Assembly (NCBI RefSeq): GCF_009680455.1
Contig: NZ_WKRD01000012.1
Coordinates: 14,989-78,988 of the forward strand
Direction: 5' to 3'
Source: Lachnospira eligens
GTDB taxonomy: Bacteria > Bacillota > Clostridia > Lachnospirales > Lachnospiraceae
DNA length: 64,000 nucleotides
Shown: piece after piece, positions 8,428 to 18,310 of the stretch
Numbering within the stretch: position 1 is the stretch's first letter
Layout of the letters: every line of letters starts with the position of its first letter
Notes under the pieces: generated by a model
What the model was told of the DNA's origin: nothing
Database searches by the model: none
The model's input: the letters and a program-made list of their open reading frames with translations, nothing else
Position numbers and translations under genes: made by a program

Positions 8428-8940
8428 ATGAATAATATTATACTTATAGGCATGCCGGGAAGCGGAAAAAGTTCACTTGGAGTAGTGCTTGCCAAGAAGA
8501 TAGGATTTGGATTCATTGATTCAGATCTTGTTATTCAGCAAAGAGAGGGAATGACTCTTGAAAGGATAATTGAAAAGCACGGAGATGCAGGATTCATACA
8601 GATTGAAAATGAAGTGAATTGTTCCATCAGTCCACACCACACGGTTATTGCAACAGGTGGGAGTGCTGTATATGGAAAAGAGGCAATGGAACATTTTAAG
8701 GATATTGGTACTGTGGTTTATCTTGAACTTCCACCAGAATCACTTGAGGAGAGACTTGGAAGTCTTAAAGAACGTGGGGTTGTGTCTAATGGAAAGACAA
8801 CTGTGGAAGAGATATATGCTGACAGGGCCGCACTTTATAAGAAATATGCAGACATTACGCTTAATGAGCAGGGAAAGCAGATAAGAGAAACTGTGGAGAT
8901 GCTGTATGATATTATAATGAATAAAGACCAGTATAATTAA
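8428..8940 (+). CDS. Shikimate-kinase-fold small-molecule kinase, substrate uncertain
   Basis: 170-residue P-loop kinase. Walker A is GMPGSGKSS (residues about 8-16) and IDSDLVI carries the conserved acidic residues, as in shikimate kinase. However, the shikimate-binding FRxxE motif reads F56-I-Q-I-E60, so its arginine is missing, and the usual TGGG reads TGGS (G77-G78-S79). The LID region (ERGVV...) and adenine-site R...ALYKKYAD are present. No other aro gene is nearby. Automatic annotation would call this aroK; the lost substrate arginine makes another substrate possible. GGAGG lies before the ATG chosen. Confidence 0.75.
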   Translation: MNNIILIGMPGSGKSSLGVVLAKKIGFGFIDSDLVIQQREGMTLERIIEKHGDAGFIQIENEVNCSISPHHTVIATGGSAVYGKEAMEHFKDIGTVVYLELPPESLEERLGSLKERGVVSNGKTTVEEIYADRAALYKKYADITLNEQGKQIRETVEMLYDIIMNKDQYN

Positions 8941-8948
8941 ACAACTGG

Positions 8949-8977
8949 TTGAACTATGTAAGAATTTAGGGTACAAT
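8949..8977 (+). promoter_or_regulatory. Sigma-A promoter of glnS
   Basis: TTGAAC (8949-8954), 17-nt spacer, TACAAT (8972-8977), 40 nt upstream of the glnS start. The leader is far too short for a T-box. Confidence 0.75.
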
Positions 8978-9016
8978 AATCTTTACCTTTTAAATACGAA
9001 AACAAGGAGGATTAAC

Positions 9017-10693
9017 ATGGAAAACGAAGCTCTTTCTAAGAACTTTATTGAGCAGATTATAGATAAGGATATTGAGAGTGGCCATTGCAAGAAGGTCATT
9101 ACAAGATTTCCACCAGAACCTAATGGATATCTTCATATTGGACATGCCAAGTCTATATTATTAAATTATGGACTTGCAAAGGAATATGGCGGACAGTTTA
9201 ATATGAGATTTGATGATACTAATCCTACTAAGGAAAAGGTTGAATTCGTAGACTCTATTAAGGCAGATGTTGAATGGCTTGGAGCAGAGTGGAACGGAGA
9301 CGTCCTTTTTGCATCAGATTATTTTCCACAGATGTATGAAGCAGCTGTAAAACTTATCAAGAAGGGAAAAGCTTATGTAGATGATTTATCTGCGGAGGAG
9401 ATTAGAAAGTACAGAGGAACTCTTACTGAACCAGGTAAGGAAAGTCCTTATAGAAACCGTTCTGTAGAAGAGAATCTTCAGCTTTTTGAGGAGATGAAGG
9501 AAGGAAAATATGCAGACGGAACGAAGGTTTTAAGAGCTAAGATTGATATGGCATCTCCTAATATTAATATGAGAGATCCTGTTATTTACAGAGTTGCACA
9601 TATGACACACCACAGAACAGGAGATCAGTGGTGCATATATCCGATGTATGATTTTGCACATCCTATTGAGGATGCAGTAGAGGGAATTACACATTCTATA
9701 TGTACACTTGAATTTGAGGATCACAGACCTCTTTATGACTGGGTTGTAATTGAGACCGGTTATAAGACATCTCCAGAGGAGAATCCTAAGCAGATTGAAT
9801 TTGCAAAGTTATATCTTACTAATGTTGTAACAGGTAAGAGATATATTAAGAAGCTTGTAGAAGATGGAATTGTTGACGGATGGGATGATCCAAGACTTGT
9901 ATCTATTGCAGCTTTAAGAAGAAGAGGATTTACTCCTGAAGCTATTAAGATGTTCGTTGAGCTTGTTGGTGTTACTAAGGCACAGGGTTCAGTTGAATAT
10001 CCAATGCTTGAATATTGTATAAGAGAAGATTTAAAGCTTAAGGTTAAGAGAATGATGGCTGTTCTTGATCCTGTTAAGCTTGTCATTGATAATTATCCTG
10101 AAGGCCAGGTTGAATATATGGAAGTGGCTAATAATCAGGAAAATCCAGAGATGGGAACAAGAAAAGTTCCATTTACAAAGGAACTTTATATTGAGAGAGA
10201 GGATTTCATGGAAGAGCCTCCTAAGAAATATTTCAGACTTTTCCCTGGTAATGAAGTGCGTCTTATGAATGCATATTTTGTTACATGTACTGACTATGTC
10301 AAGGATGAGAATGGAAAGGTTATAGAAGTACATTGTACTTATGATCCTGAGACTAGGGGTGGAAATTTCACAGGCCGTAAGGTTAAGGGAACAATACACT
10401 GGGTTTCTGCTACAGAAGGCTGTAAAGCTGAAGTCAGATTATACGAGAATATCGTAGATGAAGAAAAGGGCGTTTATAACGAAGAAGATGGTTCTATGAA
10501 TATCAATCCGAACTCTAAGATTGTTCTTACAGAGTGTTATCTTGAACCAGAGCTTATGAAAGCTGTAAGTGAAGATAAGTTCCAGTTTGTAAGAAATGGC
10601 TATTTCTGCGTTGATAATAAAGATTCAGAACAGGGTAAGCCTATATTTAACAGGATAGTTTCACTTAAGAGTTCATTCAAATTACAGAAATAG
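9017..10693 (+). CDS. glnS: Glutamine--tRNA ligase
   Basis: 558-residue class I synthetase of GlnRS rather than discriminating GluRS type. The HIGH motif is [15 protein letters not shown] at about residue 30. The catalytic core includes [20 protein letters not shown] and [22 protein letters not shown]. The KMSKS counterpart is degenerate ([11 protein letters not shown]), followed by [22 protein letters not shown], as in other GlnRS. Two beta-barrel anticodon domains make up the last 200 residues. Length is normal. AAGGAGG is 6 nt before the ATG. Having GlnRS suggests tRNA-Gln is charged directly, though GatCAB may exist elsewhere. Confidence 0.96.
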   Translation: MENEALSKNFIEQIIDKDIESGHCKKVITRFPPEPNGYLHIGHAKSILLNYGLAKEYGGQFNMRFDDTNPTKEKVEFVDSIKADVEWLGAEWNGDVLFASDYFPQMYEAAVKLIKKGKAYVDDLSAEEIRKYRGTLTEPGKESPYRNRSVEENLQLFEEMKEGKYADGTKVLRAKIDMASPNINMRDPVIYRVAHMTHHRTGDQWCIYPMYDFAHPIEDAVEGITHSICTLEFEDHRPLYDWVVIETGYKTSPEENPKQIEFAKLYLTNVVTGKRYIKKLVEDGIVDGWDDPRLVSIAALRRRGFTPEAIKMFVELVGVTKAQGSVEYPMLEYCIREDLKLKVKRMMAVLDPVKLVIDNYPEGQVEYMEVANNQENPEMGTRKVPFTKELYIEREDFMEEPPKKYFRLFPGNEVRLMNAYFVTCTDYVKDENGKVIEVHCTYDPETRGGNFTGRKVKGTIHWVSATEGCKAEVRLYENIVDEEKGVYNEEDGSMNINPNSKIVLTECYLEPELMKAVSEDKFQFVRNGYFCVDNKDSEQGKPIFNRIVSLKSSFKLQK

Positions 10694-10706
10694 TGAGGTT
10701 ATCCTG

Positions 10707-11438
10707 ATGGAAGGTATTGGACAAAAGAAGGAAACAGATTATATTTTTGATAAGACAATCAAATGTGATGTATGTGGGAAGGAATTTAAAACAAAGCAGG
10801 TAAGAACCGGAAAAGCAAGATTTATTGGGACAGATGATATATTAAAGCCTCTATATGAAGGAATTGATACATGTAAATATGATATAATAATGTGCCCACA
10901 TTGTGGCTATGCAGCCAGTTTACGTTTGTTTGGACATCATACTGAAAAACAGAGGCAGGCTGTAAGGGACAATGTGTCTTCAAGATTTACTGCAAAGGAG
11001 CCGGAAACAGAAACTTACAGCTATGAGAGAGCTGTGAAACGATGCAAGATGGCGATGCTTACAGAGATGGTGACAGGTGGCAAGATAAGTGAGAGTGCAT
11101 ATCTTTGCTTAAAGCTGGCGTGGATATATCGTGGGGAGATACAAGAGGCAAAGGCTAATGGAGCAGCACAAGAACGTATAAGTATGTATGAGAAATATGA
11201 AAAAGAGTATCTGGAAGATGCATACAGAGGTTTTAAACAGGCAAGAGAGACTGAATATCCTCCAATAGCGGGAATGGACGAGAATACGATAACATATCTG
11301 CTCACAAGCATTGGAATCCATTGTGGAAAGATAGATGAGGCAAGAAGATATGGTTCTGCTTTGCTTATATCCAGAACAGCCAGCATGAAATTAAAAAATA
11401 AAACAAGAGATGTATTGGAGACTATTAAAAAGAATTAG
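10707..11438 (+). CDS. DUF2225 family protein
   Basis: 243-residue cytoplasmic protein. The N terminus has two paired cysteine motifs, IKCDVCGKEF and MCPHCGYAA, spaced about 40 residues apart, consistent with zinc binding and matching DUF2225 of Clostridia. The remainder (about 95-243) is helical and TPR-like with repeated YEKYEKEYLEDAYRGF-type segments. The function of the family is unknown. It begins 13 nt after glnS and ends 23 nt before the LTA-synthase-like gene, so it may be read from the glnS promoter. Confidence 0.8.
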   Translation: MEGIGQKKETDYIFDKTIKCDVCGKEFKTKQVRTGKARFIGTDDILKPLYEGIDTCKYDIIMCPHCGYAASLRLFGHHTEKQRQAVRDNVSSRFTAKEPETETYSYERAVKRCKMAMLTEMVTGGKISESAYLCLKLAWIYRGEIQEAKANGAAQERISMYEKYEKEYLEDAYRGFKQARETEYPPIAGMDENTITYLLTSIGIHCGKIDEARRYGSALLISRTASMKLKNKTRDVLETIKKN

Positions 11439-11461
11439 CACTAAAGGGGCGTATAATCATT

Positions 11462-13474
11462 ATGAACAGGGTTAAAGCTTTTGTACAGAAGATATGGACC
11501 TATGATCTGGTTCACACAGCAGTTTATTCTATTGTTCTTGAACTAATAGTTGAATGTTTTAACAGAAGAGGAATAATGGGACTTGCATTTCCATTTATGC
11601 ATCCAATTATTTTTATATACAATACACTTATAATAATGACAAGCATGGCACTTGCATTATTTTTTAGGAGAAGAATGTTTGTGTATAGTGTGGTTTCTGT
11701 TTTTTGGATTGGATTGGCACTTACTAATTTTATAATACTTTCTTCAAGAAAAACGCCATTTACGGCGATGGATTTTTATCTTATAAAAGATGCTATAAAG
11801 GTTGCGGGATTATATGTGAGTGTTATACAGATTATTCTTATTGCATTACTGGTTATAGCGGTTATTGCAGGACTTGTTTTTCTGTGGCGGAAAGCCCCAA
11901 AACTTGAAGTGACAATTAAGAAAACAAAGTTTGTTGCATATGCAGCAGTACAGATGATACTTGTATTTCTTGCAGCATACGGAATGGGAATTACTCTTCT
12001 GTTTACAGGAGCTGTTGAAGGTCACTTTGGTAATCTTGCCCAGGCATATAAGAAATACGGATTCAGTCACTGCTTTGTGAGCAGTGTGCTTGACCGGGGA
12101 ATTAAGAAATCAGGAGATTATTCTGAAGAATATATGGATTCACTTAAGAATGATCTTGATAATGTTGATGTTGAAGCGAGTGAAAAGACTCCTAATATTA
12201 TATTTGTCCAACTGGAGTCTTTTTTTGATCCTACACATGTAAAAGGAATAACTTTATCAGAGAATCCGCTGCCTAATTATCAAAAACTTATATCTGAATG
12301 TTCTTCAGGATATCTCTCAGTTCCATGCTTTGGAGCAGGAACATGTAATACAGAGTTTGAAGTACAGACAGGAATTAATATTGATGATTTTGGACCAGGT
12401 GAATATCCATATAGAACAATTATGAAATCCAAGGTATGTGAGTCTATGGCCTATGACCTTAAGAAACTTGGTTATTCAACTCATGCAATACACAATAATG
12501 ATGGAACATTCTATGATAGAAATCTGGTGTTTTCACATCTGGGATATGAAACATTTACTTCAATTGAATATATGGATGGGTTTGAAGAAACGCCTATGGG
12601 ATGGGCTAAGGATTATATTCTTACAGGAGAGATTACTAAGGCACTTGATTCAACAGCTGGAACTGACTATGTGTTTACAATATCTGTACAGGGACATGGT
12701 GATTATCCATCTACACCAATGGAAGGATACACACCAGAGATTAAAGTGACTAACTTTCCAGTTGCAGAACAGCAGACATCATTTGAATATTATGTAAACC
12801 AGATTCATGAGATGGATAAGTTCATAGGTGAGCTTATACAGTCTTTATCAGAGAGAGATGAAGAAACTGTACTTGTGCTTTATGGAGATCATTTACCTAC
12901 ATTTGATTTTACAGATGAAATGCTTACTAACGGAGATAAATTCCAGACACAGTATGTAATCTGGAGTAACTTTGATATGGACAGACAGGAAAAGAATATT
13001 CAGGCATATCAGTTGTCTGCGTATGTAATGCAAAGACTTGGTATATCTGAGGGATATATCATGAAATATCATCAGTCAAAGCAGAAACTTCCAGAAGATG
13101 AGTATTTGAAGAATCTCAAAATTCTGGAATATGACATTCTGTATGGTAAAAAGGAAATTTATGGTGGAGAAACACCATATGAGGCTACAAATCTTAAGAT
13201 GGGTATTGATGATATTGAGATAACAGATGTCTATAATTATAATGATACGGTGTTTATTGAGGGCAGCAGTTTTAACGATTACAGTTGTGTTCTGATTAAC
13301 GGGAAAGAATATACCACGGAAAAGGTGAGTGACCGTCTTTTAAGAGTTAATGGTATTAATGTAAAGAAGGACGATGTAGTTGTTGTTGCACAGAAGGGCG
13401 ATGATAAAGTTGAACTCAGCCGTACAACTTTTACAGTAAAGCAACAGAGTAAGAAAAACGCACAACAACAGTAA
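11462..13474 (+). CDS. LTA synthase family (sulfatase-fold) phosphoglycerol transferase-like membrane protein
   Basis: 670-residue protein with about five N-terminal TM segments (between residues 15 and 180) and a large extracellular sulfatase-like domain (about 240-580). The domain opens with TPNIIFVQLESFFDP (metal-binding Glu). The catalytic threonine region reads GAGTCNTEFEVQTG, and later YGDHLPTFDF supplies metal ligands. LTA-synthase family enzymes polymerise or transfer glycerol phosphate from phosphatidylglycerol onto cell-surface polymers. A C-terminal beta-rich extension of about 90 residues is not part of LtaS and may be an extracellular Ig-like domain. The exact acceptor is unknown. 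Confidence 0.87.
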   Translation: MNRVKAFVQKIWTYDLVHTAVYSIVLELIVECFNRRGIMGLAFPFMHPIIFIYNTLIIMTSMALALFFRRRMFVYSVVSVFWIGLALTNFIILSSRKTPFTAMDFYLIKDAIKVAGLYVSVIQIILIALLVIAVIAGLVFLWRKAPKLEVTIKKTKFVAYAAVQMILVFLAAYGMGITLLFTGAVEGHFGNLAQAYKKYGFSHCFVSSVLDRGIKKSGDYSEEYMDSLKNDLDNVDVEASEKTPNIIFVQLESFFDPTHVKGITLSENPLPNYQKLISECSSGYLSVPCFGAGTCNTEFEVQTGINIDDFGPGEYPYRTIMKSKVCESMAYDLKKLGYSTHAIHNNDGTFYDRNLVFSHLGYETFTSIEYMDGFEETPMGWAKDYILTGEITKALDSTAGTDYVFTISVQGHGDYPSTPMEGYTPEIKVTNFPVAEQQTSFEYYVNQIHEMDKFIGELIQSLSERDEETVLVLYGDHLPTFDFTDEMLTNGDKFQTQYVIWSNFDMDRQEKNIQAYQLSAYVMQRLGISEGYIMKYHQSKQKLPEDEYLKNLKILEYDILYGKKEIYGGETPYEATNLKMGIDDIEITDVYNYNDTVFIEGSSFNDYSCVLINGKEYTTEKVSDRLLRVNGINVKKDDVVVVAQKGDDKVELSRTTFTVKQQSKKNAQQQ

Positions 13475-13564
13475 ATGTGCTATCTTTAATTGACAGCGGG
13501 TACCTGAAATGGTAATATTAGTAAGGTGTTTCAAACATCAAGATTTTTTTTGGAGGTACTTGAA

Positions 13565-13762
13565 ATGAAGGGTACAGTTAAATGGTTCAACAACCAGAAG
13601 GGTTACGGCTTTATCAGTGATGAGTCAGGAAAGGATGTATTTGTACATTACTCTGGACTTAACATGGAAGGCTTCAAGTCTTTAGAGGAAGGCGCTCAGG
13701 TTGAGTTTGATGTAACAGATGGCGCAAAGGGTCCTCAGGCTACTAACGTAACAAAATTATAA
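13565..13762 (+). CDS. cspA: Cold shock protein (CspA family)
   Basis: 65-residue OB-fold RNA chaperone. [17 protein letters not shown] contains RNP1 (KGYGFI) and DVFVHYSGL contains RNP2. Start at 13565 fixed by GGAGGT 9 nt upstream; the longer open frame from 13526 would cover the ribosome site. About 90 nt of non-coding DNA precede it, which could form the long structured leader usual for these genes, though no specific motif was recognised. Confidence 0.96.
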   Translation: MKGTVKWFNNQKGYGFISDESGKDVFVHYSGLNMEGFKSLEEGAQVEFDVTDGAKGPQATNVTKL

Positions 13763-13834
13763 TCGGTTGTTTTTCAGTGTGCCTTTTTTATATTATATAT
13801 AGAAAGATATATTGTAACACAATAGGATTATGGG

Positions 13835-13867
13835 GGCGGTCACAATTAATATTGGACCGCCTTTTTT
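13835..13867 (+). terminator. Rho-independent terminator after cspA
   Basis: GGCGGTC (13835-13841) pairs with GACCGCC (13855-13861), 13-nt loop, then TTTTTT. It ends 22 nt before the next start codon. Confidence 0.85.
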
Positions 13868-13889
13868 GATAATATAATCTGGAGGTTTT

Positions 13890-14738
13890 ATGGAGAATTT
13901 AAATATTAATTATGACAAGACAGTGAGTAATGCAACTGTCAGTATGATATCAGCAGGCGCAATACTTGTTATATCTGTTCTGATAGTTCTTCTTGTGTTG
14001 GTAATTAAGAGATGGAAGGGAAGATTTATACCTTTGGCATTAGGTGTTCTTTCGTATGTTGTATTTGGGTTTATGTTTTCACAGCTTTTGATGAGTGTTC
14101 TTTCGCTTATACCTAATGTTGATCAGTCATTTACGTATAATACCAATGCATATGTGGTTATATATAATATTCTGCTTGCAGCAGGGTTTGGTATTGCAAG
14201 ATGGTTTACGGCAAAGATGATGACTGACAGATATAACAGAACAGGGGACGTGCTTATGGCAGGAACGGGTCTTGCAATTGGAGATACCGTTATTACTTAT
14301 GCATTGTCAATGTTTACATTTTTTGTATATGCACAGGCAATATCAGCTAATGGATTAGAAAAATTCATCTCGGATATGTTTAACAGCGGAATGGCTGAGA
14401 GTGATGTAATTACATTATATACTTCAAATGTATCACAGCTGATTGATTCGCCTGCGATTTTGTGGTTTTTAATGGCTGTATCTGCGGTTCTTGATATTGC
14501 ACTTAATATAATGCTGTTTATGGTTGTATATGGCGTAGTAAAGAAACAGGTTAATTATATGTATGCATATTATGCGATAATTGCACAGTTTGTTTCTAAT
14601 ATAATGTTCCAGTTATATAATGCATTTTCACTTACTAATATTATTGTTTTGTTTATTGTTAAGCTTGTGATTGTGGGAGGAATAGCTTTATTTATCAAGC
14701 AATTCATTATGAAGGAGATAAAATACTCAAATGACTGA
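13890..14738 (+). CDS. YhfC-like polytopic membrane protein, catalytic motif apparently lost
   Basis: 282-residue integral membrane protein with about eight hydrophobic segments. Order and spacing of the TMs (KRWKGRFIPLALGVLSYVVF early, then a long second half) resemble the YhfC glutamic-type intramembrane protease family. In that family the helix after the third TM carries an AGxFEExxR motif; the corresponding stretch here is AAGFGIARW with the arginine but no glutamates, and the later GxGxGxxE helix reads GTGLAIGDTV. So it may be an inactive relative, or a different family. The gene overlaps the P-type ATPase start by 8 nt, indicating translational coupling and perhaps an accessory role. 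Confidence 0.45.
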   Translation: MENLNINYDKTVSNATVSMISAGAILVISVLIVLLVLVIKRWKGRFIPLALGVLSYVVFGFMFSQLLMSVLSLIPNVDQSFTYNTNAYVVIYNILLAAGFGIARWFTAKMMTDRYNRTGDVLMAGTGLAIGDTVITYALSMFTFFVYAQAISANGLEKFISDMFNSGMAESDVITLYTSNVSQLIDSPAILWFLMAVSAVLDIALNIMLFMVVYGVVKKQVNYMYAYYAIIAQFVSNIMFQLYNAFSLTNIIVLFIVKLVIVGGIALFIKQFIMKEIKYSND

Positions 14739-17112
14739 TGTGAAAAAAGGACTAACAGCAGATGAAGTAGAGCAGTTAACAAATGATGGCATGGTCAATG
14801 TGTCAGTTGGAAAACAATCCAAGACCATTGGCCAGATTGTTGCGGGCAATGTATTTACATATTTCAACCTGATATTTGCTGTATTTGCTGTTCTTCTGGC
14901 TTTTGTGAGGTCATATAATAATATGACATTTCTTCCAGTAATTATTTCTAATATGTTTATTGGAATAATTCAGGAGATAAGAGCTAAGAAGGTTCTTGAT
15001 AAACTTACGGTGGTTAATGCACCTAAGACATCGGTTATAAGAGATGGACAATTACATACTGTAGCTTCGGAGACTCTGGTTAAGGGAGATTTGTGCGTAT
15101 TTTCAGCTGGAAACCAGCTGAGTGCAGATGCAATTCTTGTTGATGGGTTTGTTCGTGTCAATGAATCATTAGTTACTGGTGAGTCTGACGAGGTTGTCAA
15201 GAATGCCGGGGATATATTACTCTCCGGCAGTTTTATTGTGTCAGGAGAATGTAAGGCTGTGCTTACAAATGTCGGTCTTGACGCATATGCAGCAAAGCTT
15301 GCAATAGAAGCAAAGGCAGGACGAAAGAAACACAAAACAGATATGATGCAATCTCTTGATAAGCTTGTTAAGACAATCGGTGTCCTTATAATACCTATAG
15401 GAGCAGGACTGTTTTTACAGAGCAGATTTGCAGTCGGGGGCTCAATAAAGAGCAGTATAGATTCAATGGTAGCCTCACTTGTCGGAATGATTCCAGAAGG
15501 GCTGTATCTGCTTGCAAGTGTTGCACTGGTTGTCAGTGTTATGAGACTTGGAAAGAAGAATGTTATTGTACATGAGATGAACTGTGTAGAAACACTGGCG
15601 AGAGTTAATGTATTGTGTGTTGATAAAACCGGAACAATAACCAGACCAGATATGTCAGTTACCCATGTTGAAATATTGGATTACACAGATGGTTACGGAA
15701 AGCATACTGATTACCATGAAACAGAGAGAATTATAAAAAATGTAGTGGCAGCAATCAGTTCTGACAATGCAACAATGGAAGCAATACATTCGTATTATGG
15801 AATTGAAGAAGAATGTGAATGTGACCAGGTATTTCCATTTTCTTCTCAGAATAAATACAGTGGTGCAAGATATGGAAAAGATGTATATCTGTTAGGCGCA
15901 CCTGAATATCTGCTTCTTGATTCATATCCTGATTATAGGAATATTATTGATAAGTATTCATGCAATGGAGAGAGAATTGTCGTGTTTGGGCTGGCAAATG
16001 AGCAGATAACAGGAGAGGCTGTCACAAAGGCGATAACTCCTATGGCTTTTATAATACTTGAGAATGAGATAAGAGAAACGGCAAAAGAAACATTTGAATA
16101 TTTTAAAAAGCAGGGGGTCGCAATTAAAGTTATATCTGGAGATAATCCGCTGACTGCATCAAAGGTTGCAATACGGGCAGGGATAGATGATGCCACATAT
16201 TACATAGATGCGACTACACTTAAAACGGATAAGGATATAGCAGATGCGGTTCAGAAATATACTGTTTTTGGAAGAGTTATTCCGGAGCAGAAGAAAAAGA
16301 TTATAGAAGCATTTAAGATGGCAGGCAATGTTGTCGCAATGACAGGTGACGGGGTCAATGATGTACTTGCATTAAAATGTGCTGACTGTAGTGTTGCAAT
16401 GGCATCAGGAAGTGAGGCTGCCAGCAATGCAGCACAGATAGTTCTTCTGGACTCTGATTTTTCAAAGATGCCGGATGTTGTTGGAGAAGGAAGAAGGGTT
16501 GTCAATAATATTAAGCGTTCAGCATCGCTGTTTCTTGCAAAGAATATATTCTCAATGCTGCTTACGATATTTACACTTATATCAGTTAATCTGTATCCTT
16601 TATATCCGACCCAGTTATCATTCTTAGGAATATTTACAATAGGTGTACCGGCTTTCTTTCTGGCATTACAGCCTAATAAGAGTCTTATAAAGGGTGATTT
16701 CCTGCTAAATGTAGTACTAAAGGCGTTGCCTACAGGTCTGACGGATTTTATTGTAGTTACGATTATAACAATATATGGCAATTGCACAGGTGCACCACAT
16801 GAGCAGACAGCGACTGCAGCAACACTTGTGCTTCTTACCGTGGGCATGGCAGCACTGGTAAGAGTATGTAAGCCATTCGATATAATAAGAGTATGTGTAT
16901 GCGTTGCAATGGCATGCGGAATTGTATTTTCAATGATATTTTTACGCTCATTATTTGCAATGGTTGTATTAAAGGGGCTGGCACTTAATCTTACTGTTAT
17001 GATGATGGTTCTGTCGCTGCCTCTGTACAGATATGTATGCAGGATGACGGCATGGCTGATAGATTTCTTTGAGAACCATAACCGTCATTTCAGACACCTG
17101 CTTAAAGGCTGA
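14731..17112 (+). CDS. Cation-transporting P-type ATPase (CtpE-like)
   Basis: 793-residue P-type ATPase. The start GLTADEVEQLTNDGMVN and VAGNVFTYFNLIFA resemble mycobacterial CtpE, an actinobacterial and Firmicute calcium-type pump. Actuator loop TGES is at residues 149-152, the PEGL motif of the transport helix follows GMIPE, and the phosphorylated aspartate is D298 in DKTGT. The hinge MTGDGVNDVLALK and about four to six C-terminal TM helices complete the pump. No metal-binding N-terminal domain of the CopA/ZntA type is present. Calcium is the best guess from family resemblance; the substrate is not proven. Translationally coupled to the upstream YhfC-like gene. Confidence 0.88.
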   Translation: MTDVKKGLTADEVEQLTNDGMVNVSVGKQSKTIGQIVAGNVFTYFNLIFAVFAVLLAFVRSYNNMTFLPVIISNMFIGIIQEIRAKKVLDKLTVVNAPKTSVIRDGQLHTVASETLVKGDLCVFSAGNQLSADAILVDGFVRVNESLVTGESDEVVKNAGDILLSGSFIVSGECKAVLTNVGLDAYAAKLAIEAKAGRKKHKTDMMQSLDKLVKTIGVLIIPIGAGLFLQSRFAVGGSIKSSIDSMVASLVGMIPEGLYLLASVALVVSVMRLGKKNVIVHEMNCVETLARVNVLCVDKTGTITRPDMSVTHVEILDYTDGYGKHTDYHETERIIKNVVAAISSDNATMEAIHSYYGIEEECECDQVFPFSSQNKYSGARYGKDVYLLGAPEYLLLDSYPDYRNIIDKYSCNGERIVVFGLANEQITGEAVTKAITPMAFIILENEIRETAKETFEYFKKQGVAIKVISGDNPLTASKVAIRAGIDDATYYIDATTLKTDKDIADAVQKYTVFGRVIPEQKKKIIEAFKMAGNVVAMTGDGVNDVLALKCADCSVAMASGSEAASNAAQIVLLDSDFSKMPDVVGEGRRVVNNIKRSASLFLAKNIFSMLLTIFTLISVNLYPLYPTQLSFLGIFTIGVPAFFLALQPNKSLIKGDFLLNVVLKALPTGLTDFIVVTIITIYGNCTGAPHEQTATAATLVLLTVGMAALVRVCKPFDIIRVCVCVAMACGIVFSMIFLRSLFAMVVLKGLALNLTVMMMVLSLPLYRYVCRMTAWLIDFFENHNRHFRHLLKG

Positions 17113-17127
17113 TATATTAAAAATGTA

Positions 17128-18150
17128 TTACTGCTTATTTAGAGCTTTTTCAGAGAATTCAGTTGTTACAAGGCTGCTGTAAGGAACTGGAGATTTAAGC
17201 TCACCAGCCTGCGTAAGAATGTCCTGTAAAAGATTAAAACTGTCTTCGGTGAATACAGTAGAGGTTTTCCATGTATCCTGTGATTTATATCTTTCAACAA
17301 TTGCGGTTATTGTTGCAATATCGGTTTCTTTAAACTGAGGTGCAATGATGGCCGCAATTTCTGCTGATGAATGTGTATTGACATAATCAAGCCCCTTCTG
17401 TGTAGCGTTAGTGAATTTCTGGATTACATCAGGATTTTTCTTGATATAGCTTTTCTTTGCACAATATGCTGTGTAAGGAACATAGCCGCTTTCTACACCG
17501 AGCGAGGCGATAACGTGGCCTTCACCCTGCTGTTCAAGTAAAGTTGCAGAAGGCTCAAATTCAACTGTGTAATCACCTATTCCAGATGTGAATGCGGCAG
17601 AAGTTGAACCAAAATCAACATTCTGAAGGATTTCAAGGTCTGTTTCAGGGTTAATATTATTCTTTTTCAGAATATATTCAAATAACATCTGGGGCATACC
17701 GCCGGCTCTGCCGCCGATAACAGTTTTTCCTTTAAGTTCAGACCAGTCAAAATTATCATTGGATTCTCTTCCTACAAGGAAATTGCCAGCACGCTGTGTA
17801 AGTCCGGCAAAGTTGACAGCATAGTCATCAGAGCCTTCGGCATATACATAGATTGATGATTCAGAACCCATGAATCCAATATCTGCATCACCGGATATTA
17901 AGGCTGTCATTACTTTGTCAGCACCAAAACCATTAGTTACGGTAAGCTCAAGCCCTTCGTCGGCAAAATATCCATTCTCAATGGCGACATATTGTGGTGC
18001 ATAGAATATAGAGTGTGTAACTTCGCAGAGAGTGATTTTTTTAACGGAATTGTCTGCATTTTCTTTGTTGCAGGCTGTCATTGGAAATGTTGTGACCAGT
18101 ATGATGGTCATAATAATAAATAATGATATATATTTGCTGAAATTCTTCAA
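17128..18150 (-). CDS. ABC transporter substrate-binding lipoprotein (NMT1/SsuA-like)
   Basis: 340-residue periplasmic-binding-fold lipoprotein. The N terminus has a basic start, a hydrophobic stretch and a lipobox-like TFPMTAC with Cys at about residue 27. The mature part has the NMT1/THI5-SsuA features ITLCEVTHSIFYAPQYVAIE and DIGFMGSESSIYVYAEG, as in importers of taurine, nitrate or thiamine-precursor pyrimidines. No permease or ATPase gene lies next to it, so its transporter must be elsewhere or it has a sensory role. Convergent with the P-type ATPase; GGAG is 9 nt before the start. Confidence 0.88.
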   Translation of the reverse strand: MKNFSKYISLFIIMTIILVTTFPMTACNKENADNSVKKITLCEVTHSIFYAPQYVAIENGYFADEGLELTVTNGFGADKVMTALISGDADIGFMGSESSIYVYAEGSDDYAVNFAGLTQRAGNFLVGRESNDNFDWSELKGKTVIGGRAGGMPQMLFEYILKKNNINPETDLEILQNVDFGSTSAAFTSGIGDYTVEFEPSATLLEQQGEGHVIASLGVESGYVPYTAYCAKKSYIKKNPDVIQKFTNATQKGLDYVNTHSSAEIAAIIAPQFKETDIATITAIVERYKSQDTWKTSTVFTEDSFNLLQDILTQAGELKSPVPYSSLVTTEFSEKALNKQ

Positions 18151-18229
18151 TGAAATTCTCCGTTGTAGCTGCTTTTATTGTTATAGTATTATTTTTCTGT
18201 AATTTTGTTCCACAAAAGTAATAAAAAGA

Positions 18230-18259
18230 TTGTCATTTAATGAGAAATTATGGTATCAT
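18230..18259 (+). promoter_or_regulatory. Putative promoter of the chemoreceptor gene
   Basis: TTGTCA (18230-18235), 18-nt spacer, TATCAT (18254-18259), about 50 nt before the gene at 18311. Matches sigma-A better than the flagellar sigma consensus. Confidence 0.5.
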
Positions 18260-18310
18260 AATAGAAAATTACAGTGTAGATAATTTAATATCTGTATATG
18301 GAGGAGCGTT

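Noticed and set aside
8941..9016. T-box leader for glnS, argS or hisS
   Set aside because: Leaders are under 140 nt and lack specifier loop and T-box (TGGNACC) sequences.
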